A stretch of DNA of 61,677 nucleotides from Saccharofermentans sp. (lineage in GTDB: Bacteria > Bacillota > Clostridia > Saccharofermentanales > Saccharofermentanaceae). The stretch covers positions 1 through 61,677 of the forward strand of contig JAIKWA010000020.1 in the NCBI GenBank assembly GCA_024685135.1, given 5' to 3'. Below, piece after piece: positions 26,319-34,104 of the stretch; positions within the stretch are counted from its first letter, which is position 1; the number at the start of each line of letters is the position of its first letter. The translations under genes were made by a program, and so were the position numbers. A model generated the notes under the pieces. It did no database searches. It was not told the origin of the DNA and saw only the letters and a program-made list of their open reading frames with translations.

Positions 26319-27357
26319 AGTCTACAAGATCCTTCCGGTCTATACGGGTGATGTATCAGGTGCGGCAAGCGCTTTATACGAGCTTGGAGGCATGACCGTT
26401 ATACACGATCCTTCAGGCTGCAATTCCACATATAACACACACGACGAAGTTCGCTGGTACGACAAAGAGAGCCTCATCTATATCTCAGGTCTTAACGACA
26501 TCGATGCGATAACAGGTAACGACGATAAGTTCATTGAAGATATCTGCTATGCAGCGGGTAAGATGAAGCCCAAGTTTATCGCTCTTGCAAATTCACCCCT
26601 GCCGTATCTCAATGGAACGGACTTTAAGGGCATTACGAGGATATTGGAGAAGAAGACAGGACTTCCCTGTTTCTACATAAAGACCAATGCGATGCACGAC
26701 TATTCGAAGGGAGTATCTGAAGCCTTCTTAAGTTTTGCTAAGAGAATGCTTGAACCTGCAGAAAAAACAGCCGGAATAAACATCGTTGGTGCAACTCCGT
26801 TAGATCTGACCAATACGGTCTTCGAAGGTGAGATAAACGCAAATATCGCATACGGTACTGATCTTGAAAGTGTGCTGAAAGCACCTGGGGCTTCTTTGAA
26901 TGTTGCAGTCACATCTGCAGGCATAGGCATGTGCGAATACATGAAGGAGAGATTTGGCATACCTTATGTATGCGGCCTTCCCTGGGATAGCGAGTATAAA
27001 GACTACAGGGATGTAAGAAGAGGATCTTCCAAGCGCTATATCGTAGGCGAGCCAGTCATATCGGGTTCTATTGCAGCAAGATTAAAGGTGCTTACCGGCA
27101 AAGACTATAACGTGGTGGCTACTACTGAGATAACAGAAGGACTTCTCTTGCCCTGCGACAAGAAATGCCACGGCGAAGAAGAGATACAAAGAGCGTTAGC
27201 AGATGCTGAGCAGATAATCGCAGATCCTTTGTTCAGGCTTATCGCTCCTAAGGATGTAAAGTTTACCGAGCTGCCTCATTTTGCAATGTCAGGCAGGCTC
27301 TATAGAAAAAGGATACCGAATCTTATGAACATGGAGGAATACATACATGAGTCTTAA
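26311..27357 (+). CDS. NifK-like nitrogenase component 1 protein (second copy)
   Basis: A 348-residue protein clearly paralogous to the one at 19316-20251: Cys37 in DPSGCNSTYN occupies the same place as Cys37 there, and both share VSGAASALYELGG-like and KFIALANSPLP-like segments. As in the first copy, only one of the three NifK P-cluster ligand positions holds a cysteine. The ATG at 26311 was taken; a GTG six bases earlier is possible. It overlaps the stop of the NifD-like gene and is followed by hydF. Probably the partner of the second NifD-like protein. Confidence 0.86.
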   Translation: MNKVYKILPVYTGDVSGAASALYELGGMTVIHDPSGCNSTYNTHDEVRWYDKESLIYISGLNDIDAITGNDDKFIEDICYAAGKMKPKFIALANSPLPYLNGTDFKGITRILEKKTGLPCFYIKTNAMHDYSKGVSEAFLSFAKRMLEPAEKTAGINIVGATPLDLTNTVFEGEINANIAYGTDLESVLKAPGASLNVAVTSAGIGMCEYMKERFGIPYVCGLPWDSEYKDYRDVRRGSSKRYIVGEPVISGSIAARLKVLTGKDYNVVATTEITEGLLLPCDKKCHGEEEIQRALADAEQIIADPLFRLIAPKDVKFTELPHFAMSGRLYRKRIPNLMNMEEYIHES

Positions 27358-28549
27358 CGATACCCCTTCAGGAGAGAGGATCCACATCGGTTTCTTCGGC
27401 AGGAGAAATGCAGGTAAGTCCAGTCTCGTAAACAAGATAACAGGTCAGGATCTGTCAGTCGTATCAGATACTTTAGGCACGACCACTGACCCCGTATCCA
27501 AAGCGATGGAGCTTTTGCCCTTAGGTCCCGTGGTTATAATCGACACCCCGGGCTACGACGATGTAGGCGAGCTCGGAGCAAAGAGGATCTCCAAGACCAG
27601 ACTTATCTTAAACAAGGTGGATGTCGCAGTGCTCGTAGTAGACCTCGTAGAGGGTATGGGCAAGACCGAAGAGCAGCTTATAGCCCTCTTCAAAGAGAAG
27701 GATATCCCCTATGTTGTAGCCTTCAACAAAGCTGATCTCAGGGAGACTGTAAATGCGGGCAAGGACAACGAGATCTATGTAAGCTCCGTTACCGGTAAGA
27801 ACATAAATGAGCTCAAGGATTTGATCGGCCGCTTAGGTAACGATAAGCCTGAGCCCGTGCCGCTCATAAGCGATCTCATAGATGCAGGTGATACCGTCGT
27901 AATGGTGATCCCGATAGATTCCTCTGCGCCCAAGGGAAGGATCATCCTCCCGCAGCAGCAGGTCTTAAGAGAGATCCTGGATTCCAATGCGATGGCTTAT
28001 ATAACTCAGGATACGGAGCTTGAGAAGACGATAAGAAATCTAGAGTCTAAGCCTAAGCTCGTAGTAACCGACAGCCAGGTATTCGGCAAGATCAAGAATA
28101 TCGTGCCGGAGGATATCATGCTCACATCCTTTTCCATCCTTATGGCAAAGCACAAAGGTTTTCTGAGGTCTGCGGTAAGAGGCGTTAAGGCGATAGATAC
28201 TTTAGAAGACGGTGATACAGTACTTATATCCGAAGGCTGCACACACCACAGACAGTGCGAGGATATAGGAACATATAAGCTTCCCAAGTGGCTCGGCGAA
28301 TATACCGGCAAGAAGATAAATATCGAGACGACTTCAGGGTTGTCTTTTGCAGAAGATCTTTCTAAGTACAAGCTCATTATCCACTGCGGTGCATGCATGT
28401 TAAACGACAGGGAGATGATCTACCGCACGAAGTGTGCCGAAGATGCAGGCATCCCCATGACAAATTACGGAACTGCGATAGCGTACATGAACGGCATCTT
28501 AAAAAGATCTCTTGAAGTGCTTCCTGATATCTATAAGGAGTTGGGCTGA
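27347..28549 (+). CDS. hydF: HydF, [FeFe]-hydrogenase maturation GTPase/scaffold
   Basis: A 400-residue HydF. In [FeFe]-hydrogenase maturation HydF is the scaffold on which HydE and HydG products assemble the 2Fe subcluster. The GTPase part has FGRRNAGKSSLVN (Walker A), DTPGYDD and NKADL. The C-terminal cluster-binding part has CTH followed about 45 residues later by HCGAC, the family's CxH...HCxxC motif. GGAGG lies upstream of the ATG at 27347, which overlaps the NifK-like gene. HydE and HydG are not in the window, so they may be elsewhere or HydF may serve the nif-like system. Confidence 0.95.
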   Translation: MSLNDTPSGERIHIGFFGRRNAGKSSLVNKITGQDLSVVSDTLGTTTDPVSKAMELLPLGPVVIIDTPGYDDVGELGAKRISKTRLILNKVDVAVLVVDLVEGMGKTEEQLIALFKEKDIPYVVAFNKADLRETVNAGKDNEIYVSSVTGKNINELKDLIGRLGNDKPEPVPLISDLIDAGDTVVMVIPIDSSAPKGRIILPQQQVLREILDSNAMAYITQDTELEKTIRNLESKPKLVVTDSQVFGKIKNIVPEDIMLTSFSILMAKHKGFLRSAVRGVKAIDTLEDGDTVLISEGCTHHRQCEDIGTYKLPKWLGEYTGKKINIETTSGLSFAEDLSKYKLIIHCGACMLNDREMIYRTKCAEDAGIPMTNYGTAIAYMNGILKRSLEVLPDIYKELG

Positions 28550-28550
28550 T

Positions 28551-29204
28551 ATGGAAGTGATTACCGGAAGTGAAGCTAAGGCTGCAGACAGATACGCGAT
28601 CGACGTGATGGGCATACCGTCACTTGAACTGATGCAGAATGCATCCGCTTGCGTAGCAGAGTATATAAGGACATCCTGCAAGGACAAGAAGATCGTTATA
28701 TGTGCAGGCACGGGCAATAACGGAGCAGACGGTATATGCATAGCAAATATCTTAATGGGTGAATTCGATATCGATGTCGTTATAACGGGCGATCTTAAGA
28801 AGGCCAGCTGGGAGTTTCTCTATCAGCTTTCTGCTTACAAAAGAGCAGGCGGCAAGGTTATGTATCTTAGTGATATTAGGCGCCTTCCCGAAGCTGATGT
28901 CCTTGTCGATGCGATATACGGAATAGGCCTTAAAGGAGCGTTAAGACCTGATGCCTCTTTGATCCTTGCAAAAGTAAAAGCTATGAACTATCCTCACATT
29001 ATCGCAGTAGATGTCCCGTCAGGAATTAACTCCGATACCGGAGAAGCTACCGGAGTGGTGATAAGCGCAAATGTTACTGTAACCTTCGGCAGGAATAAGA
29101 CAGGTCTTATAACCGGTGACGGGATCTTATGTTCAGGCAAGGTCATCGTATGCGATATAGGCATACCCGAAGAGGCATATGTAAGAGCAGGAGGAAACAC
29201 ATGA
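28551..29204 (+). CDS. NAD(P)H-hydrate epimerase (YjeF N-terminal type)
   Basis: A 217-residue protein of the YjeF_N/NnrE family, which epimerises damaged NAD(P)H hydrates so they can be repaired. The motif CAGTGNNGADG and the later VDAIYGIGLKG and VDVPSG segments are typical. Only the epimerase domain is present; the ADP-dependent dehydratase half often fused to it is missing. The ATG at 28551 follows AAGGAG and comes one base after the hydF stop. Its place in the operon may reflect NAD(P)H damage or simple co-transcription. Confidence 0.88.
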   Translation: MEVITGSEAKAADRYAIDVMGIPSLELMQNASACVAEYIRTSCKDKKIVICAGTGNNGADGICIANILMGEFDIDVVITGDLKKASWEFLYQLSAYKRAGGKVMYLSDIRRLPEADVLVDAIYGIGLKGALRPDASLILAKVKAMNYPHIIAVDVPSGINSDTGEATGVVISANVTVTFGRNKTGLITGDGILCSGKVIVCDIGIPEEAYVRAGGNT

Positions 29205-29887
29205 AGCGTTCACAGATAAATGCAGCACTTAAGAGAATGGAACAGTTTATAAAGGACCTTAAGATAAGTCTTCCTCCGTTTTGCGGTTTTACTCCCGAAG
29301 AATGGGAGACTAAGGGAGCTGAATACGATGAGATCCGCGACAACATGCTCGGATGGGATATAACAGACTACGGTCTCGGCAAGTTCGATGAAGTCGGCTT
29401 CTCCCTTATTACCCTTCGTAACGGCAACAGGAAGATGCCTGATAAGTACAAGAAGACTTATGCAGAGAAATATCTCTTCCTCGAGGAGGGACAGTATGCT
29501 CCGAACCACTTCCACTGGGTAAAGATGGAAGACATCATCAACAGGGGCGGCGGCAATCTCCTTATAAGAGTCTATAACTCGCTTCCCAATGAAGAGATCG
29601 ATTACGAGTCTGACGTTACCGTGCATACGGACGGCAGGACATATACAGTTAAGGCAGGTACGCAGGTGCGTCTCACACCCGGCGAGAGCATCTCGATCCA
29701 GCAGAGGATGTATCACGACTTTGAGGTCGAGAAGGGAACAGGCGCCGTCCTTATCGGCGAGGTCTCAGAGTGCAACGACGATAACACCGACAACAGGTTC
29801 AACCCTCCCGTCGGAAGATTCCCTGCGATAGAAGAGGACGAAGCACCCTACAGGCTTCTGTGCAACGAATACCCGTCTGCAAAATAA
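29201..29887 (+). CDS. D-lyxose ketol-isomerase family (cupin) protein
   Basis: A 228-residue cupin-fold protein of the D-lyxose/D-mannose isomerase family (YdaE-like), which interconverts D-lyxose and D-xylulose with a divalent metal. The metal motif APNHFHWVKMEDIINRGG and a later histidine in QRMYHDFEVEK are as in the family. The ATG at 29201 has GGAGG upstream and overlaps the previous stop. It ends the 12.6 kb operon and is an odd partner for metallocluster genes; a different sugar or sugar-phosphate substrate is possible. Confidence 0.8.
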   Translation: MKRSQINAALKRMEQFIKDLKISLPPFCGFTPEEWETKGAEYDEIRDNMLGWDITDYGLGKFDEVGFSLITLRNGNRKMPDKYKKTYAEKYLFLEEGQYAPNHFHWVKMEDIINRGGGNLLIRVYNSLPNEEIDYESDVTVHTDGRTYTVKAGTQVRLTPGESISIQQRMYHDFEVEKGTGAVLIGEVSECNDDNTDNRFNPPVGRFPAIEEDEAPYRLLCNEYPSAK

Positions 29888-29937
29888 AAGAGTAATGTAA
29901 TCTCTTGGTAACTTAAACTGTTGAATTGTAAAGATTA

Positions 29938-29956
29938 TCCCTTCATATTAAAGGGA
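29938..29956 (+). promoter_or_regulatory. Small hairpin covering the GH25 ribosome binding site
   Basis: TCCCTT at 29938-29943 pairs with AAGGGA at 29951-29956, the only ribosome-site-like sequence for the ATG at 29958, which it almost abuts. It may lower translation. Confidence 0.3.
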
Positions 29957-29957
29957 C

Positions 29958-31568
29958 ATGAACAGTTCGTTTAGTGAGATCCTAAAGAAGGTGTTTGCCA
30001 GGTTCTGCGAAAAGACAGAGCTCCAGGCAAGGGTAAGCCTTATCATTGCCGTTTCCGTTATGGTTGCGACATTCGGTTCCGTGTGCGCCGCAACGGCCGC
30101 GGGAAGGACCGTTACGCCCGAGACCCCCGTAGATCTCATGAATGTAACAAGTTCCTCTTTTGCTGCTACAGAGACTTCCGGTGAGATAACGGAGCCTTCT
30201 GAGACTACCTCCATTGAAACAACGGGCATTGCAGATAAGTACGGCGCATTAGGTCTTCCTGCAGTAGATAACGAACTTGCCACCCTGACAGATGACGAGC
30301 TCGTAGACAGGATCACTTCAGGCGATGCAGGTGTCATCTCAAGAGACGACATCCATACGGACCAGTCTGCAAATAACAATAACCAGCATACATCTACAGT
30401 AGCCGCGGCTCCGGCCCCGACCAATACTCCTACACCTGTACCGGCCGCGCAGGAAACAACTGCGCAGACCACCATCCAGTCGCTTAACTACGAAATGGGA
30501 ATAGATATTTCCCAGTTCCAGGGTGATATCGACTGGACGCAGGTTAGAGCCGCAGGCTACACTTTCGCTTTTATAAGGTGCGGGGGAAGAGGCTATGGAG
30601 AATCGGGAAGACTCTATACCGACACCAGGTTTGCCGAGAACATGAAGGAGGCCAAGGCTGCAGGCCTTAAGGTCGGAGTCTACTTCTTCTCTCAGGCAAC
30701 GACGGCATACGAAGCTTTAGAGGAGGCATCGCTTACGATATCCCTTATAAAGAGCTGCGGTGTTACGCCGAACTATCCTGTCGTAATGGACTGGGAGACG
30801 GATTCCTATTACAGGACATGGAATCTGTCAGGCACGGATTTTGCAAATGTGCTTACGGCTTATTGCAGCACGATCGCACAGGCAGGCTATACGCCCATGG
30901 TCTATCTCAACACATCTGATGTAACGAGCAGACTCGGCAGCGCAGGCTCTTCCGTATTGTCTAACTACAAGCTCTGGTACGCTCTGCCTTATTCAAACTA
31001 TCAGGACGGAAGCTCGTATGTGGCAGGTAATGCCAAGCCCTCTAAGAGCTTCTCATTCTCGGTATGGCAGTATTCGTGGTGGGGCACGGTTCCCGGAATA
31101 TCCTATCCCGTAGATCTCGACATATCGTTTATGGGATCGACCTCGCTTTATACGCCTGTGATAAATCTTACGAATACATCTTTGTCCACACCTGTGGGCA
31201 CGGTTATAGATCCGATGAACGGAGTCACTGCGACAAACTCTGTCAAGGCGACTGCCTACAAGTCGATGATCACATACGCGGTATATGACAGCGCAGGTAA
31301 CAGCGTAACCATTGAAGACGCCTGCAATGCGGAAGGCGTATATCAGATCAAGTATGCCTATACCGATGCATACAGGGGTACGGTAACTGCTACGGCGACT
31401 CTTACGGTAGGAAATCCCGTAGTAGAGACATCTGCTGTTACGGCAACGACTACTGCGCCGAGTGAGACCTCAGAAACCGTCTCCGCATCACTGCCTTCGG
31501 AAAGTTCTGCTTCGTCAGAGACATCTGAAACGGACGCAACTACGGCGCCTACTGAGAGCTCTATATAA
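29958..31568 (+). CDS. GH25 family lysozyme with membrane anchor and Ig-like C-terminus
   Basis: A 536-residue exported muramidase. One hydrophobic N-terminal span (about residues 26-48), a Ser/Thr/Glu-rich linker, a glycoside hydrolase family 25 domain (about 178-375), a beta-sandwich domain and a Ser/Thr-rich tail. GH25 cleaves the MurNAc-GlcNAc bond. Catalytic acidic residues are visible in EMGIDISQFQGDIDW and in VVMDWETD. The linker and tail suggest a position in or across the wall, with a role in remodelling. Monocistronic by spacing; no sortase motif at the end. Confidence 0.9.
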   Translation: MNSSFSEILKKVFARFCEKTELQARVSLIIAVSVMVATFGSVCAATAAGRTVTPETPVDLMNVTSSSFAATETSGEITEPSETTSIETTGIADKYGALGLPAVDNELATLTDDELVDRITSGDAGVISRDDIHTDQSANNNNQHTSTVAAAPAPTNTPTPVPAAQETTAQTTIQSLNYEMGIDISQFQGDIDWTQVRAAGYTFAFIRCGGRGYGESGRLYTDTRFAENMKEAKAAGLKVGVYFFSQATTAYEALEEASLTISLIKSCGVTPNYPVVMDWETDSYYRTWNLSGTDFANVLTAYCSTIAQAGYTPMVYLNTSDVTSRLGSAGSSVLSNYKLWYALPYSNYQDGSSYVAGNAKPSKSFSFSVWQYSWWGTVPGISYPVDLDISFMGSTSLYTPVINLTNTSLSTPVGTVIDPMNGVTATNSVKATAYKSMITYAVYDSAGNSVTIEDACNAEGVYQIKYAYTDAYRGTVTATATLTVGNPVVETSAVTATTTAPSETSETVSASLPSESSASSETSETDATTAPTESSI

Positions 31569-31659
31569 ACTAATAATTAAGAAACGGTTAAAAAAGTAAT
31601 ATTTACTTGATAAATAAATCCCTTCGTGCCAAAATCGACATATAATATGGAGGATTTAT

Positions 31660-32781
31660 ATGCAATCTCAAGTAATACAGCAATCTGCGGTGAGACAACT
31701 TGAGTCCGAGATCAGAAGCAACATAGCAAAGCTGCTCGTTGCGATGACTATTTGCTGTGCGCTTATCGAGATCGGAATGGGTCTTTACTTCTGGGTATCC
31801 CAGACTATGCATCAGACTCCGAGTGAATATATTGTATTCAGGATCCTCCAGCCTACAGTCTTAAACGCTCTCTTATGCCTGCTCGTATTTGCGGCAAACC
31901 ATTCAAAGGAGCATCAGGACCGTTTCAGGAACAGGGTTGCTGCGATATCGCTCATTGTATTTGCCGCGCAGATATCCTGGGTACACAGCTACTTTATCCC
32001 CATGTGGTGTCTGTCTCTTTTCGCACTGATGTATGTAAGCGTATTCCACGATCCCTTCTTCCAGAGGATAGAAGCGGGCATCTGCCTCGGCTCTATCGGC
32101 CTGTCCTGCTGGCAGCATATAGCAGATTACCCCGAACAGCTGAGCTTCTCCTTGCAGTGTCTTGCGGTAGCAGAGTTCGTAGGCGTGCTCATAATCTATA
32201 TGTCCTTCCAGCTCGAGAGCTTCAGCCGCAAGGAATTCCTGCTCAATGCTGAATCTGATGCGGGTAAGAGGAGATACCAGTCTGAATACGAGAAGGATAA
32301 GCTTACCGGTGTATATTCCAGAGCATATCTCATCGAGCAGTCCTCTTATATCTTCGACAACTGCAACGAGTTCTCACCCGCAGGTATAGCGATGCTCGAC
32401 ATAGATGACTTTAAGAAGGTCAACGACACATACGGCCACGACAACGGTGACGTCGTCTTGCAGAAGTTCGGTGAGATCTTAAACAGCTACAACGACGGCA
32501 ATACCTTCTGCGGCAGATACGGCGGTGAGGAATTTGTCATCGTCTTCAAGTACGGTGAGCCCAAGATGAACTGTGATACCATCGAAGAGTTAAGAGCTGA
32601 TTTTGAGAAGGCAAGCTTTCCCTTTATGGATGAACATGTGACATTATCCGCCGGCTACTATAATGCAGAAGCGCAGACGGATTTTGATACGGCTCTTAAG
32701 ATGGCCGATGATGCTCTTTATATCTCCAAGAGGAGTGGCAAGAACAGATTAACTGTACATAACAAAGCGGAGGCGATGTGA
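31660..32781 (+). CDS. Membrane diguanylate cyclase (GGDEF)
   Basis: A 373-residue protein with about six membrane spans (residues 25-190) and a C-terminal GGDEF domain that makes cyclic di-GMP from two GTP. The signature GRYGGEEFVIVF is active-type, and DIDDFKKVNDTYGHDNGD is the upstream metal/GTP motif. At the inhibitory-site position five residues before GGEEF the usual RxxD is DGNT, so product inhibition is probably lost. GGAGG precedes the ATG. The N-terminal sensor part resembles no named input domain I can recognise. A HdeD-like gene follows after one base. Confidence 0.92.
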   Translation: MQSQVIQQSAVRQLESEIRSNIAKLLVAMTICCALIEIGMGLYFWVSQTMHQTPSEYIVFRILQPTVLNALLCLLVFAANHSKEHQDRFRNRVAAISLIVFAAQISWVHSYFIPMWCLSLFALMYVSVFHDPFFQRIEAGICLGSIGLSCWQHIADYPEQLSFSLQCLAVAEFVGVLIIYMSFQLESFSRKEFLLNAESDAGKRRYQSEYEKDKLTGVYSRAYLIEQSSYIFDNCNEFSPAGIAMLDIDDFKKVNDTYGHDNGDVVLQKFGEILNSYNDGNTFCGRYGGEEFVIVFKYGEPKMNCDTIEELRADFEKASFPFMDEHVTLSAGYYNAEAQTDFDTALKMADDALYISKRSGKNRLTVHNKAEAM

Positions 32782-32782
32782 T

Positions 32783-33421
32783 ATGAACGACAGACTTAAA
32801 TCGTACAAATCCAGGATAGCGGTGGTGGACATCATCATGCTCATACTAGGCGTCGGCATGCTGATCTGGGGCAATGAACTTACCAACATGCTCCTTCGCG
32901 TGGTTGCCGTAATAGTCGGTATCTGCGGATTGGTGTTGCTGATCAACTTCCTTATCAACAAGGACAAGGAACCCTTTGACTGGATGATAATGGTGACGGG
33001 CATCATAGTCCTCGCGGGTGCGGTCTTACTCTTCATCTTTGCAGAGAGCATAACCGCGATCGCAGTCTATCTGCTCGGAACCTTGCTCGTTATCTACGGA
33101 CTTATAGATATAATCACGGCGATCACGATAACAAGACACGTCGGAGGCTACTGGTGGATATCCCTTATCGTAGGTTTGGGAGCGCTTATCTTAGGTGCTG
33201 TTGCTATCTATCTTAACTACATCGGATACAACACCGTTACCGCTCTTATCGGCATCACCTTCATAATCGCAGCGATAGGCGGTATCGTAAATGCAGTTCA
33301 GGCTTATATCGGCAAGAAGAGGATATTAAAGGCGCTCAAGAATGCACCTCCTCCGCCGCCTCCCCCGCCGGGAGCATCTCCTGAAGATGCTTCGAATAAC
33401 AGAAGCGATATGGAGTTCTGA
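32783..33421 (+). CDS. HdeD/DUF308 family membrane protein with polyproline tail
   Basis: A 212-residue protein with six hydrophobic spans in pairs, typical of the HdeD/DUF308 family of small membrane proteins; HdeD is linked to acid resistance in E. coli, but the general role is unknown. The C-terminus has a run of about nine prolines (NAPPPPPPPPPG) and then an acidic end (DMEF), which is not part of the family core. It follows the diguanylate cyclase by one base and the next gene by one base, so they are co-transcribed. Confidence 0.8.
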   Translation: MNDRLKSYKSRIAVVDIIMLILGVGMLIWGNELTNMLLRVVAVIVGICGLVLLINFLINKDKEPFDWMIMVTGIIVLAGAVLLFIFAESITAIAVYLLGTLLVIYGLIDIITAITITRHVGGYWWISLIVGLGALILGAVAIYLNYIGYNTVTALIGITFIIAAIGGIVNAVQAYIGKKRILKALKNAPPPPPPPPGASPEDASNNRSDMEF

Positions 33422-33422
33422 T

Positions 33423-34055
33423 ATGAAGATAACTTATGTGGGGCACTCATGTTTTCTTGTAGAGAATGAGGATGGCGGCAAGATCTGCTTCGATCCTTAT
33501 AAGCCCGGCTCGGTCCCGGGATATTCCGATATCGATATCGCGGCAGATGAGGTGATAATCTCACATGGTCACGACGATCACTCAGGTGATATCTATGTGG
33601 ATAAGGCTATCCCCGAATACGAGGATGAATTCGTCATAGGCAAGATAAGGACATTCCACGACGATCGTATGGGACTTGACCGCGGCAGGAACAATATAGG
33701 TATAGTCACAATGGACGGCATGAGAGTCGTGCACATGGGCGATATCGGATGCGATATCACTCTGGCTCAGGAGGATATCCTCAAGCACTGCGATGTGCTG
33801 ATGATACCTGTCGGAGGCTACTACACGATAAACGCAAGGCAAGCCTTCGAGATGTGCAACAAGATAGATCCTGCGGTTATAATCCCGATGCACTACAGAG
33901 GCCCGTCCTTCGGATACGATGTCTTAGACGGCAAGGACAAGTTCTTAAGTCTTTTTGCCGGAGGGACGAGGAAGGTCATAACCTGCGGGAGCACCATAGA
34001 GACCCTTCCCCGTGAAAAATGTGTCCTCTCTATGGAGCCGCTTCGAATTTTGTAA
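33423..34055 (+). CDS. Metallo-beta-lactamase-fold hydrolase
   Basis: A 210-residue MBL-fold protein of the UPF0173/YtkL-like group. The metal motif reads SHGHDDHSGD (HxHxDH form) near residue 40, with MGDIG and PMHYRGPSFG for the later ligands. The ATG at 33423 starts one base after the HdeD-like stop. Substrate unknown; related proteins are predicted metal-dependent hydrolases of small phosphoesters or lactones. Full length. Confidence 0.88.
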   Translation: MKITYVGHSCFLVENEDGGKICFDPYKPGSVPGYSDIDIAADEVIISHGHDDHSGDIYVDKAIPEYEDEFVIGKIRTFHDDRMGLDRGRNNIGIVTMDGMRVVHMGDIGCDITLAQEDILKHCDVLMIPVGGYYTINARQAFEMCNKIDPAVIIPMHYRGPSFGYDVLDGKDKFLSLFAGGTRKVITCGSTIETLPREKCVLSMEPLRIL

Positions 34056-34104
34056 CATAAGTTAAACCTCCTTTGAGTTATAATGTCTCGCAGGAGGTTG
34101 ATTT

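Noticed and set aside
17251..27357. True nitrogen-fixing nitrogenase
   Set aside because: No NifB, the NifK-like proteins are too short (311 and 348 residues), and P-cluster cysteines are incomplete. The NifH-like protein alone does not prove dinitrogen reduction.
29948..30475. 175-residue minus-strand reading frame over the GH25 gene
   Set aside because: It lies opposite a well-supported exported lysozyme, its composition is a by-product of the Ser/Thr-rich coding sequence, and no ribosome site or domain supports it.
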